From Mauremys mutica (taxonomy: Eukaryota; Chordata; Testudines; Geoemydidae): a stretch of 64,000 nucleotides of DNA. Shown here piece after piece: positions 1 through 11,196 of the stretch; within the stretch, counting starts at the first letter, position 1; each line of letters starts with the position of its first letter. Both the position numbers and the translations under genes were made by a program. The stretch covers positions 35,686,003 to 35,750,002 of the forward strand of contig NC_059075.1 in the NCBI RefSeq assembly GCF_020497125.1. The letters are read 5' to 3'. The notes under the pieces are model-generated. The model was not told the origin of the DNA, did no database searches, and worked only from the letters and a program-made list of their open reading frames with translations.

Positions 1-218
1 TTTAGAAGGTTTCTTTCTATAAGTCTATAATATATAACTAAACTATTGTTGTATGTAAAGTAAATAAGATTTTTAAAATATTTAGGAAGCTTCATTTAAA
101 ATTAAATTAAAATGCAGAGCCCCCCAGACTGGTGGCCAGGACCAGGGCAGTGTGAGTGCCACTGAAAATCAACTCACGTGCTGCCTTCGGCACGTGTGCC
201 ATAGGTTGCCTACCCCTG
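1..218 (-). mobile_element. hAT-type nonautonomous element, one end only
   Basis: The segment ends at 218 with GTTGCCTACCCCTG, the reverse complement of a CAGGGGTAGGCAAC terminus typical of hAT elements. It has an AT-rich interior (1-115) and a moderately GC-rich subterminal part (116-218) containing a CACGTG..CACGTGTGCC inverted motif. The other end lies outside the window, so the target duplication cannot be checked. I recognise the layout as a common reptile hAT family; the family name is not known to me. Strand is arbitrary for a nonautonomous element. Confidence 0.7.
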
Positions 219-1710
219 GGATAGAGGAAGAAAGATACTCAATCCACCATTTTAGTCACATCAATTTTTAGGGTTGACATTAGTATTGTACTTCTGAAAG
301 TTGTAAATCAGCATATAAATTGTGGGATGTGCTGTGCGATCTTTTGTCCCACCCTGAAGGAATATGGAAGCCCGGCAACCCTTCTGTCCAGTGGTATTCC
401 TAAGAGGAGGAAACAGAGCTAGACAATGGCCTCAGATTCTGGGAATTAATTAATATCCAGTGTTCAGGGGGAGCTCACAGAGATGGTACCATTTGGGAGC
501 TAATTAGGTAGAGCTGAGCCTTAAAAGAAGGGTGTTCCTTTTAGTGAAAGACACAATGGATTGCACTGAGTAAGAGACAGGACAGAGTTCTCTAGGGAAG
601 ATTAGCTGTAATCAGGTGCAGCTAAGTCCACTTAGGTTCAAACCCTTAAGAAGGACAATCTTTACGGGCTATATTGAATAAAATTTCATTGAGTAGAAAC
701 CAATGCTGAAAACATAAGGACTGCTCTGTTTCTATTGCTTGTTGTTTTCAGACTGTGAGGCCACACAAAGGGAATGTGGACAGACACTTCAGTGGTTTGT
801 GTTGTTGTGGTTCCCCTAGCAAACAAACATGTATGAATCCCCCTGACACTCAACACAGGGTTTTCATCACGTTTCTTAGGATTCCTTCTGCACTTACTCC
901 AACTGCATGTATTCTGCCTGTTGTCGGCTTCATAATAGGGTGATCACAAAAGTCTAAATTGGATGTATTTTTATGGCTATAAAAATCCAAGACACTCTGG
1001 GTATGTGCATAAATTTCTGAACCCAAGTCACACAAAATATCTGGCAAATTCAAGGGAATGTGAACCAGTGACCAGAGCTGAGCAGGAAATGGATTTCCTG
1101 TCTCAGGAAAATGTTTGAAATTTCAAAATGTTTTCCAATCCCAAATTGTGGCAAAAAATAAAAAATCTTGTTTTTTTGTTTTTTGGGTTTTTTTTGTGAA
1201 TCAACAGTTTGAGGTACCCAATTCTTGTACACTACACTTCTGACAACTGTTTTTAACAGATGGATGGAGATTCGTGAGATTTTAGCTCTCTTCTACAAAT
1301 CTGGTCAGGGTGGAGTAATTTCAATCTTACTCCCAGCTCTGTTTGGATCTGTTGCTCTGTTTGTGATGACATGTTTTTAATTTATAATATTTGAGAAAGT
1401 GACTAGAAACTTCTGGTATGGAGGCAAGATTATTTATCATTATTGTTTATTTATATCATACATTTATACCCCTTCATCCTGAAGGAGCCTAACTCTACAG
1501 ACTATGCACACAGCAATTACTTCACTTACCCCTGTAATGCAGCTACATCTGAGATAGGAAGGAACAATTGGTTAGCTCATAGAACACTACATAAATAAAC
1601 TTTGCTAGTGCATAAATAAGGTTGACTAGCAGTGCCTTACACCATTCCAGGATGTCACCTGCACCCTTATTTAAATCTCTGAAAACCAGGATAATTGATG
1701 GTGGATAAGT
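219..1710. other. Intergenic or intronic DNA, no gene seen
   Basis: AT-rich, mostly unique-looking sequence. Short ORFs are below chance-significant length and show no known domain. A T-rich tract lies near 1169-1197. The stretch 1074-1160 resembles the start of the AT-rich hAT-like family seen at 57535 (GAGCTG followed by GGAAAT-type sequence), but I could not find a second end. Confidence 0.5.
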
Positions 1711-1770
1711 GCAGGAGGTCAGATTAGAATCTGATGGTCCCTTTTGGTTTTAAGCTGTATGACTCTATGG
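1711..1770 (+). mobile_element. CR1 LINE 3' end fragment
   Basis: The read GGAGGTCAGATTAGA, followed by TGATGGTCCC and then a GACTCTATGG-type tail, is the characteristic 3' untranslated end of CR1 LINEs in sauropsids. Only about 60 bases remain, with several substitutions, so this is an old and heavily 5'-truncated insertion. Confidence 0.65.
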
Positions 1771-2430
1771 CGTATTTCCTGATGTTCACCAACCCTTTGG
1801 AACATCCTGACATTGAGTGGCATTTCAGCTACATACTTTTCTTTGATCACACTTAGTGCACACTTGTTCAGGAGACCTTCTGGCCCATTGTTACCATCAT
1901 TCAGTCCTATTGCTCAAGTGAGGAGCATGTAGTGTGATTAAGTTACCCTACTGCTGCTGCTTATTAGAGTTTTTCATCTCTGCTCTATTTCATTAATGAT
2001 ATTTCTCCTGAGAATATTTCTAAAGTAAATATCTAACCAGGGCTATTTATGCAGGAGGCACTTTACCTGTTAGAGCAAGTTTGTGTGTCTTTTTCTAAGA
2101 TGTTGTCTTTTCTGTATGCCATAATAAGCGAATTATCAGTGTTAATTTACCTTACAGATAGGGATAACAGCACTGTCCATGTTTAGTTACAGAGCTCAGC
2201 TCTAGTATTTGACTAATTTGGAGAGACTTCCTACACTAACACAATAATCATTTTCATGCAGTCACAGCTTCTGTGTTATTTCAGGTCTGGTTCACATTAT
2301 GGTACATCATTCAATGTATCTAGTGTGTAAAATATTGCAATGCAATCCCCATTGTGGTCCTGGACACCAAGCAAAAGGCCGGTTAGGAGCACTAATATCA
2401 TATGCAGATCTACAGAGGAGAAGAATCAAA
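1771..2430. other. No gene or clear repeat seen
   Basis: AT-rich sequence with no recognisable coding potential. It leads up to the CR1 copy, whose 5' limit is not sharp. Confidence 0.45.
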
Positions 2431-2439
2431 CTCCTATCT

Positions 2440-3830
2440 CTTATAATCAAGGGGCTGGGCTTGCTGTTCTAAACCATTGTGTTTCTAGTGGAATCCCACA
2501 TGGATTGATTCTTGGGTCTTTACTATTCAACACTGTTATCAATGACATGAAGGAAAACATAAAGTCATCACTGATAAAATTTGCACAAAGACTAGGGGAT
2601 TGGTAAATAATGAAGAGGACAGGTCACTGATACAGAGCAATCTGGAACACTTGATAAGCTGGGTGCAAGCAAATAGTATGCGTTTTAATATGGCCACCTG
2701 TAAATGTGTACCTCTAGGGACAAAGACTGTAGGCCATGCTTACAGGAGGGGGACTCTATCCTGGGAAGCAGTAACTAAAAAAGATTTGAGGGTTGTGATG
2801 GATAATCAGCTGAACCTTGGATGCATAAACTAGAGAATCTCATGTAGGAGTAGGGAAGTTCATTTACCTCTATATTTGACACTGATGGAATACTGTATCC
2901 AGTTCTGGTTATCACAATTCAAGAAGAATGCTGATAAATTGGAGAGGTTTAAGAGAAGAGACACAAGAATGATTAAAGGATTAAAGAACATGCCTGATAG
3001 TGATAGACTCAAGCAGCTCAATCTATTTAGTTTAACAAAGAGAAGGTTAAGGGCTGACTTTATTACAATCTATAAGTATCAACATGTGGAACAAATATTA
3101 AGAACATAAGAATGGCTGTAGTGGATCAGACCAAAGATCCATCTAGCCCAGTATCTTGTCTACCAATAGTGACCAATGTCAAGTGCCCCAGAGGGAGAGT
3201 GAACCTAACAGGTAATGATCAAGTGATCTCTCTCCTGCCATCCATCTCCATGCTCTGACAAACAGAGGCTAGGGACACCATTACTTACCCATCCTGGCTA
3301 ATAGCCATTAATGGACTTAACCTCCATGAATTTATCCAGTTCTCTTTTCAGCGCTGTTATAGTCCTAGCCTTCACAACCTCCTCAGGCAAGGAGTTCCAC
3401 AAGTTGACTGTGCGCTGTGTGAAGAAGAACTTCCTTTTATTTGTTTTAAACCTGCTGCCCGTTAATTTCGTTTGGTGGCCCCATTTGATAATGGGCTCTT
3501 CAACCTAGCAGACAAAGGTATAACACAATTCAATGGCTAGAAGCTGAAGCTAGTCAAATTCAGACTGGAAATAAGGTGTCAATTTTTAACAGCTAGAGTA
3601 TTTCATCATTGGAACAACTTACTAAGGGTTGTGGTAGATTCTCCATCACTGGCAATTTTTAAATTATGAACGGATGTGTGTGTGTGGGTTTTTTTTCTCC
3701 AAAAGATATGTTTTGTCTAAACAGGAATTATTTGGGGAAAGTTCTATGGCCTGTGTTATACAAGAGATCAGACTACCTGAGCACCATGGTCCCTTCTGGC
3801 CTTGAAATCTCTGAATCAATTTTATTATGT
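2440..3830 (+). mobile_element. CR1 LINE, 5'-truncated, interrupted by a second CR1
   Basis: Conceptual translation gives the C-terminal half of a CR1 ORF2 reverse transcriptase. Seen are a degraded GVPQGSVLGPLLF block (here SSGIPHGLILGSLLF), a following block with NNEEDRSLIQSNLEHL and CKCVPLGTK, and the distal LMEYCIQFW and LNLFSLTKRRLRADF blocks. The FADDT catalytic motif is lost (FAQRLGDW then stop) and the frame shifts at about 2600 and 2850, so it is dead. At 3100-3485 an antisense CR1 is inserted. The 3' UTR resumes at 3486 and ends near 3820 with GGTCCCTTCTGGCCTTGAAA. It is closely related to the copy at 52600-54740, which lets the insertion point be read. Confidence 0.88.
3100..3485 (-). 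mobile_element. CR1 LINE 3' fragment nested in CR1, antisense
   Basis: On the minus strand this reads the last part of CR1 ORF2 ([24 protein letters not shown], degraded) and the 3' UTR, ending at 3100 with the CR1 TTCTTATGTTCTT terminal repeat. It is the same subfamily as 15303-15886. Comparison with 54410-54465 shows that the host CR1 reads directly from about 3099 to 3486, so this piece is a later, severely 5'-truncated insertion. No clear target duplication beyond ATT, as is usual for CR1. Confidence 0.88.
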
Positions 3831-4091
3831 TATTCTGATGTCATACTGCCTGCAGGTTGTGTATAGTCTGGCTTACAACTGAGACCCAGTTATGCTGCAA
3901 ATTTGCAAATGATGTTTTGTAGCTTGTCAACTTGTCTCAAGCCACATTGCAGAGCTAATTTTACCCTGAATAACTATTTAAATATTGCTACCCTAATGAG
4001 ACTGTGAGTTCTGGACACTAGCTGAGATCAATCCCCACAGGTCGATACCATTTTGGGAAGGATAGAGCCAGTGTGAATCCCAGATATATGT

Positions 4092-4112
4092 GGGGATGGG
4101 AGGGAGGGAGGG
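4092..4112 (+). other. Potential G-quadruplex tract
   Basis: Five closely spaced runs of three or four G separated by one or two bases (GGGG-AT-GGG-A-GGG-A-GGG-A-GGG). This satisfies the usual G3+ N1-7 pattern. No gene nearby gives it a function. Confidence 0.5.
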
Positions 4113-5174
4113 ATTTATAAGAACCATAATATTTTGCCACATGATTTTTTAGGGGAATTATGTCTTGGGAAAACATTATTCAAATTAGCTCAGATTTGGA
4201 CCACAAGCCCTACCCTGGACTCCCATGAGGCACAGCAACTTCAAGATAATCCAAGTAAAGCATGTGGCATTTAAAACCCTCAGAATAAGCAAGGTTTAAA
4301 GTCTGAACTAGTCTCAACCTCTATGCTAGTGGTGCTGCTGCCCCACTATAATGACAGGAAGTGAAAAAGAAATGCCACATAGTTTAGGATGGGAAGCAAA
4401 GAATATCCTATCCAGCTGACACTTCTGGAGGGAATTTAGGCAGGATGCTGGGGCAAATCTCCTTTTCTTACAAAAATATTCGGGGGATATTTAATATCTC
4501 CTCCAAAAGGAAAAAAATCTCATGCCTATTAATAAACATATTACTTGGGTCTCTACAGAATGCACGGTATCTCATGCTTCCAAGTCATTGGTTCTTTTGT
4601 TCTTACCCATTTATGGAATTTTTTCCCCACTTATTAACTGTGCCCTTCAATCTCTGCATTAGCTCAATGCTTTAAGATCTCTGAGACATATTGGTGTGAA
4701 AAGCTTTGGTGACTGACAGACTTTGTTCCTCTTTTTGAAACAAAAAAGACCAGTAATTACCACTTTGCCTTGACATGCGTTAGACAGTCCCCTAATCATT
4801 CAAATGTCATTCAAAATAGCAACATTTGCCTATTGAGCAGTCCTGATCTGTACTCTGTAGTTTTAAAAAGGTGGAAAATATTAATATCATCACATCTCCA
4901 CAGCACTGCCAATGTCAACTCCTTCTTGGCATGTTTATTTGTTAAATTGCTATCATTGGGTCACATTTTTCTGCCTGTCTTCAGTTTGTCTCCTCTCTTT
5001 ACCCTATTCCTCCACACTTGGTATTCACCAGGAGTCAGACCTTTGATTACAATATTCTTGATGTCAGATTTACCGTAATGAATCACATTCCCTCTCTCAG
5101 GTATGATACTTTCTAAGGGTACAGAAAGCCCTTAGTACTTTGTACAAATCTCTGTGTATGACACTTGGCACGTA

Positions 5175-5189
5175 CATCATCATCATCAT
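5175..5189 (+). repeat. (CAT)n microsatellite
   Basis: Five consecutive CAT triplets in AT-rich DNA. Confidence 0.7.
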
Positions 5190-5697
5190 GTGTAGATATT
5201 TCAACAGCTGGTTTAGACAGAGGGTGACCAGAGGACTTTTCAGAGTGTTTGAAATCATTAAAGTTTCAAAATAGTTCTTTCTTTTCTATTTTCATTCATC
5301 TGTACATAGCTTAGACTTTTTTTTTCCTTTGTGGTCTGGAGTCCTGTTTTGAATGTGGTTTGGTTTTCGGGTTTTTGTTTCTTTGTTTTGTTTTTATTTT
5401 ATTTTGCGTCTTTTTTAATTTACTATCATCACAAATTTTCATTTTTATATTGGTAGCTAGCACACTATTAAGTGTTCTTTATGGAATATTTAACTTTTAT
5501 TGTTCACTCTGACTGGCTATTTTGACATTATGCCATCCAGGCAAAATTCAGGATATTGCATAATTCTTTTAAACTTGGCAGGAATAACAAATTCATTGTT
5601 TGTTAAAATGTGTCACCTAAATTCCTTCATCCGCATCACTGATCTCTTCTAGTAATAATCTTGAGATGCCTTTTTTACTCAAGTTCTCAGTTCTTTA

Positions 5698-6061
5698 TTT
5701 TACTTTATTTAATTAGATACAATTAACTCTGGCCTAAACAGAGACTGGGATTGGCTGGGTCATTACACTAATTGAATCTATTTCCCTATGTTAAGTTCTC
5801 CTCACACCTTCTATGGGCCATCTTAATTATCACTTCAAAAAGTTTTTTTTTCCTCCTGCTGATGATAGCTCATCTCAATTGATTAGACTTTTCCTGTTGT
5901 TATGCATACTTCCACCTTTTCATGTTCTCTGTATGTATAAATATCTCCTGTCTGTGTGTTCCATTCTATGCATCCGAAGAAGTGAGCTGTAGCTCACGAA
6001 AGCTCATGCTAAAATAAATTTGTTAGTCTTTAAGGTGCCACAAGTACTCCTGTTCTTTTTA
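5698..6061 (+). mobile_element. Retroposed repeat, TTAGTCT/GTGCCACAAG family, solo copy
   Basis: A 364-bp unit flanked by the 10-bp direct repeat CAGTTCTTTA (5688-5697 and 6062-6071). It ends in the conserved block GAAAGCTCATGCT, AATAAATTTGTTAGTCT, AAGGTGCCACAAGTACTCC and then TTCTTTTT. The same block recurs at 6592-6794, 36497-36540 and 52065-52274. Variable 10-13-bp target duplications point to LINE-style target-primed integration rather than a cut-and-paste transposon. I recognise the sequence as extremely common in turtles but cannot name the family with certainty. Confidence 0.75.
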
Positions 6062-6097
6062 CAGTTCTTTACTGTATATTGTAAATGAGCCTCATAT

Positions 6098-6381
6098 GAT
6101 ATGTCTACACTGCAATTAAAAACCTCCAGCTGGCCCATGCCAGCTGACTCAGGCTCATGGACTTTCAGCTAAAGGGATGTTTAATTACGGTGTACATGTT
6201 CAGGCTCGGAATGGAGGCCAGGATCTAGGACCCTGCGAGATGGGAGGGTCCCAGAGCTCAAGCTGCAGACCAAGCCTAAATGTCTACACCACAATGAAAT
6301 AGCTCCGTAGGTCAAACCCCATGAGCCTGGGTCAACTTGAACAGGCCAACCAGGGGTGTGTAACTGCATGTAGACATAGAG
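6098..6381. mobile_element. PIF/Harbinger-type MITE
   Basis: Terminal motif ATGTCTACACTGCA at the left and GCATGTAGACAT at the right form eroded terminal inverted repeats. The interior (CCAGCTGGCCCATGCCAGC, CCATGAGCC blocks) matches the MITE at 21479-22133, so both belong to one subfamily. The 129-residue minus-strand ORF crossing it is not a gene. Confidence 0.75.
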
Positions 6382-6591
6382 TATTTTCAGATGAAAAAAT
6401 GGGTAAGTACAATCAGTTTGTACTAGTGAAGGACAAGTCTGAAAGAGGATCAGATCAAACCAAGCATCCAGTTTGTAAATGTTTACCCAATTATTAATCC
6501 AAATCCCTTTATTCAGTAAAACTGGGATGTCAAGCTCATGTGAAAAGGCTTTCTCAGGAGATGTATGCACTTCTGCCTCTATCCCTAGCTA

Positions 6592-6794
6592 AGTATCAGA
6601 GGGGTAGCCGTGTTAGTCTGGTTCTGTAGAAGCAGCAAAGAATCCTGTGGCACCTTATAGACTAACAGACGTTTTGCAGCATGAGCTTTCGTGGGTGAAT
6701 ACGAAGAAGCATCCGAAGAAGTGGGTATTCACCCACGAAAGCTCATGCTGCAAAACGTCTGTTAGTCTATAAGGTGCCACAGGATTCTTTGCTG
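6592..6794. mobile_element. Hairpin copy of the TTAGTCT retroposed family
   Basis: Flanked by an exact 13-bp direct repeat CTATCCCTAGCTA (6579-6591 and 6795-6807). It starts TCAGAGGGGTAGCCGTG (after AGTA) and contains two inverted arms, 6633-6702 and 6725-6794, that match over all 70 bases with a 22-base loop. The long target duplication says the whole foldback was inserted as a retroposon or formed during insertion, for example by a twin-priming-like inversion. Confidence 0.85.
6633..6794. repeat. 70-bp inverted repeat, identical arms
   Basis: Arms 6633-6702 and 6725-6794 are exact reverse complements. The loop is 6703-6724. Such a foldback could extrude a long hairpin. Confidence 0.9.
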
Positions 6795-6807
6795 CTATCC
6801 CTAGCTA

Positions 6808-9060
6808 GACATTCTGTAAGATCAAGCTTTTCTCATTGTATTTCTTCACTTCTGCTTCCAGGCCCAAGTAGAACAAATCCAAACATTTTAGAAGTTCCAA
6901 AAAAGGTTTGCTATAAGGTGAATTTTAAAATGATCAAATGATTGTTCAAAAAGCTGTTCTTGGTGTTAGCTCATTTAATCATCCCTAATTTAGACCAGTT
7001 TATACAGTAAATGGTTACTATATATTTTTTCTTATCTAGTGTACTATAGTTATTTCATGGACTAAGATGGGTACAAATTTTGCTTAATTTATTTCTAACC
7101 AACACTAATCAATATACTTTTCTGATTCTCATATCTCTTCAGTGTCTTCTGCTGTATCATTGGCTGGATCTTAAGGTTCAGTTGATTGATTAAAAGGCTC
7201 TATGGTATACATCTTTGCTATGTTATCTTTGTCTGGGTGATGCCCTCCCAGTATTTATGAGAATAATATAAATCCCTCTAACAGTTCGAGTTTTAGATAG
7301 CCCAAACTGCAATTCCCAATCATTTAGAGCCAGGGCTTTTTACCGCCTCAGATATGGAATACATTTCAGATTGATAGATGACATGCCTATTCTGTGTAAA
7401 CTTACACAGTCTTCTCAGGGAAGTCTACTCTATGTACATTTAATTGTTCTTTGCTTTATCTGGCAATCCAGTACTCTCTGGGAATGTATTTGCTATGTAA
7501 AATATTCTGGAATGCTTGCCTAAGGGCATCCCTGTATAACTTTAAACCAGTTTTATCCATGTTCTGAGTGTGGTAAAAGGCCACACAAGGCCTATTTCAT
7601 TAATGTACTTTTCACCTCCAGCTACAGCATCAGTATTTTTCAAGCATAGTAAACATCATGCTAAATTTCCCTTTCTTTTATTCCATATAAAAAATAACAT
7701 GTATACACACTATCTATGCCCTCTGGACAGCTTACTTTCATTCTATAGGCAACTGTACACTGTGTTGAATGATTTTCTGTGAGAAGTGATGCACAAGTTT
7801 CTCACTGGGAATATAACTGTCTACTGATGCACCAATACTGATTTCTGCAGAGCCTTAGGTTTTCCTTAGGGGTCTCCTATCCAAGTACTGAAAATATATG
7901 AACTTGTTTGGCATGTGAGATCCAGTGTGACCACTGACATGGTAATCGGACCGCATGTATTTGTTAGAGTTCCAATGAGCCTATCTTGTCTGAAGCCATA
8001 AATGCCAGCAAACTTTCCATGTTCCCTTCCTGTGCTGTTCTTTACTGGTAGTAGCACACATCACAGTGTGTGCTAAGGTGCAATGAAAAAGGCATATGTA
8101 GTCATTTATCTGGAAATGGTTGGCAATGTATGGAAACCTTTTCCTGTTTCCTTGAGGTCTTTCTGTAATATTCAGCTTTAATGTAAACAATTACAAATTA
8201 AATGCCATAATCACAGACAAAAAAGAATCAGATGAGGTCTGAACTGAGATACAGGGGTAATGAGGCAGAGAGAAACACAAAGACTGTTCTAAATGGTTCA
8301 AAATGCAGAGGGATCATGTGAAGAAATAGGGAGCAGACTTCCCTGATCATGGTGCTGATCTGTGCTTTTCCCTTGTGTTGTGTTAGGGCAGTTTAAAAGC
8401 TGCTCTAACTTCGTCTGGCCTTTAACAACTCCAGATTTTCAGCATGAGGTAGGGGGTCTCTTGGACACACCCTGGTTCTGTAATCACACCCTCTTTTTCT
8501 TCGCTGTGTCAACAGCAGGGAGGTATATGGTGCATAATGCTATGGTAATGGGAAGCAGCGTAAAACCCTAAGGTAGGTAGCTGTCAGATTTCCTCCACTG
8601 CAGGATGACTCACACTGGGTCTACTTTTCTTGGGCTGGTTTAACCAGATTTATGGTCAAATTACACTACAGTGTAGCACAAATTGGTTACTTCATACCCA
8701 GGGATTTAGGCCCAGGCATTTCATCCAAGAAATCTGCTTTGTTCACTGTTCCAAGAAAGAGTGTGTATGTGTGAATATTGGAGGGGTTGCTTTATTCTTC
8801 CTTTATAAGCAGCACATGTAATTATTTAGAAGGTAAAAGAGCCTTCCACCAAGTCTTCACTTGTCAATTCATTGTGTCCACAGAGGAAACTTCATTACTT
8901 CACTAGCAGAGAAAAAAAAATGCAAAAGCCCTTTTGAATTTGCTTAACAACACACATTCCCTGAATCCTGCACAGCCTTTTGCATGGAAACAAACCTATC
9001 TCCATCACATGTCTGTTCTTTCTGGAAGCTATGAGTCGTCTGGGAGAAACTCTGGTTATT
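6808..9060. other. Gene-free stretch, no transposon end recognised
   Basis: AT-rich DNA without a convincing ORF; those at 7570, 7981, 8362 and 8630 are short and have no domain. No obvious MITE termini. It may be host intronic or intergenic sequence. Confidence 0.45.
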
Positions 9061-9077
9061 AAAAAAAAAAAAAAAAA
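9061..9077 (+). repeat. Poly(A) tract
   Basis: Seventeen consecutive A followed by A-rich sequence to about 9110. It produces a spurious lysine-rich ORF. No retroposon body is recognisable upstream. Confidence 0.8.
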
Positions 9078-9110
9078 GAACGAAAAAAAGAATAAAGAAA
9101 AGAAGCAAGC

Positions 9111-9799
9111 AGGAAGTTTTCCCTTGGGTAGGGGGGCAAATTACCATAATTCACCAGCTCTTTGTGATTTTAGTCAGTTCAGAAGGGGCCTTTGAAAAAA
9201 CACTAACTTGTAAAATTGTGTTATATTGATTTCAGCTTGCATGGGAGAGTGAAATTGATGTCACCTGCACAATAGCTCAGGGACTAAGCAATGCAAGGTG
9301 TAGCTGTCCCCCCACCCCACTGCCAGTGAACTCTGCAATTCAGAAATCTGGGGTCACATCATTTTCAGACAGCTGTTATGGTTCTAATGAGAGCCTACAG
9401 CGCTGTCAGTGGCAGATTCCCCATACACACATCACTTTGCACCAATATGTTGCAGATCATTCAAAACCTCATTCTCCTTCATTACACACCCACCCTCACT
9501 GTCCACATGTGGCAGCCAGAAACAATAACACTCTGTGTGTGTCATTAACTCAGATTCATTACTATACTATTACCAAACAGCTGACACAGTATTAAAAACC
9601 AAGTCAAATGATCTCATATATCTAAGGTTAAGGCTTTTACAGCCACAGCTGTGATTGGAGGGCAGGGTGTAAAGAGGCATTGTTGAAATGCCCATGGCTG
9701 GAAGCCGTCTATCTGCTGAGGTGAGGGTAGCATAGTGCCTCCAGGGGCACTGAAGTGGGGAGAGCAGAGAAGTAGCAATCACACAATTAGTTTAGAGAT
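9111..9799. other. Gene-free stretch
   Basis: No coding region or repeat end recognised. It includes a histidine-coding CAC/CAT-rich patch near 9420-9510 that makes a chance ORF. Confidence 0.4.
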
Positions 9800-9807
9800 T
9801 AAGCTTA

Positions 9808-10310
9808 GAGTGACCATATTTTCCCAAAGGGAAAATGGGACACCAGACAGGGTCAGCCTGAAGCTCCCCGCTCCTCCCACCTCATGTGACCCCCTCCAGC
9901 CCTCCCTGCCTCCTGACCATGTGGGGCCAACCCAAGGCTACTCTCTCTCCCCCATGCGTGGGGCTGGCATGAGTCCCCCCCCCCTGCTGCGTGCCCACGT
10001 GGAGTCTTCCTGACGTGCCCCTCTCCCCGCTATGTGCAGGAGCGGCCCAAGCCCCCCTACCGCCTGCCCTAGCCACTCTCCCGAGCCCTCCCTCCCATGC
10101 AGGGCTGGCATTGCTGCTCAGTCCGCCTCCATGCCCCACTAGGGATCGCAGCCCACTTTTCTGGCAAAACTATGCATCTGTCCCGTTTGCTCTTGCCAAG
10201 TGATAATCAGTGGGCAAGAGCAAATGCCCAGTTTTGCCAAAAAAGTTGGGACAGATGGGACAGGCCTTAAAAAAGAGATTTTCCTGGCAAAATGGGATGT
10301 ATGGTCACCC
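9808..10310. mobile_element. Nonautonomous hAT-like element with GC-rich core
   Basis: Termini GAGTGACCATATTTTCCC (9808) and GGATGTATGGTCACCC (ending 10310) are inverted repeats. Flanks TAAGCTTA (9800-9807) and TATGCTTA (10311-10318) are an 8-bp target duplication with one mismatch, the hAT signature. Both ends carry the AAATGGGACA motif. The interior 9850-10140 is C-rich and gives several overlapping proline-rich ORFs on both strands, which I regard as artefacts of composition. Confidence 0.8.
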
Positions 10311-10318
10311 TATGCTTA

Positions 10319-11190
10319 TGGTTCTACCAGGAGTATTCAGCAGGTGGGGGAAGCATTAACATTCCCTTACACCTTGTGCTCAAAGTTCACAAGCAACAGG
10401 ATTCTAGCTGCTTCCTGCACAGATTTATGGCACCTTTCCCTTTCCACCCTGCAGGAACAACCAGACTCTTGCTCTTAGTCTTGATCGGGGCTGGAGGGGG
10501 TTAGCTAGTGTGGAATGAAAGTCAAAAAGTTCAGAGGTGTGGTTCTGATAAATACCCAGTAGTGTGGATATTTGTCAGAAGTGGTTCAGGCTGGAAATAT
10601 CACTACATCTGCTCTCCTACAAGATCTGCAGTATTTCTTCATTTGGTTTAACTGAAAGTCTGATTGTGCAAACATTTACTACCAGTCATAAGGCATGACC
10701 CAAAGACTTTCAATGACTCCAAGAGACTTTGGATCAAACTCATAGTCTGAGGAGTCCCACATACCAGATTTTGTTCCCTTCACTGATATTGAATAATCCC
10801 TCTCAAATCAATGGAACTGCCTGTCATGTAAGGTGCTATCCAACATAAGTCAGGTAGCAAGCACCCATTAGTAAATCCTGGCAAGATCAGGCCCTAACTT
10901 TGTCAATAGCATCTTGGAAACTAAAGATGAGGAGGAAATTATTATATTAGTTCAAGTAGCTAATCAATATAATGTTGTTGCTTTTATTTTGTGTTCACTC
11001 CTTACCACATCTTTGTGCACAGAGGGCCAGAGCTGACTTCCACTGAAGTCAATAGAGAGGCTCTCACAGACTTAGCTGGACTTTGGAACTCACCTTGAAT
11101 AAATAAATATTAATAAATAATAATTTTCTCTCCTTGATGTGTATAGATGATTCTCATCCATGTTCATGGGAATTATTGTATGAGCATTAA
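10319..11190. other. Gene-free stretch with an old palindromic-repeat relic
   Basis: 10720-10880 and 11020-11060 contain the TGGATC, AATCAATGGAAC and CTGAAGTCAATAG motifs of the recurrent CATTGACTTCAATGG family. No gene seen. Confidence 0.4.
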
Positions 11191-11196
11191 AAGTGT

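Larger units (their letters stand above)
3831..5687. other. Gene-free AT-rich stretch
   Basis: No coding region or transposon end recognised. It contains a G-rich tract at 4092-4112 (five runs of three or more G), a short CAT microsatellite at 5175-5189 and T-rich DNA at 5280-5460. ORFs at 4445 and 4770 have no recognisable domain. Confidence 0.5.

Noticed and set aside
6181..6570. Minus-strand ORF of 129 codons
   Set aside because: Half lies in a Harbinger MITE and half in flanking DNA; no domain.
8980..9147. Lysine-rich ORF and its phenylalanine-rich antisense
   Set aside because: Produced by the poly(A) tract at 9061.
9850..10203. Proline/glycine-rich ORFs on both strands
   Set aside because: C-rich core of the hAT-like element at 9808-10310.
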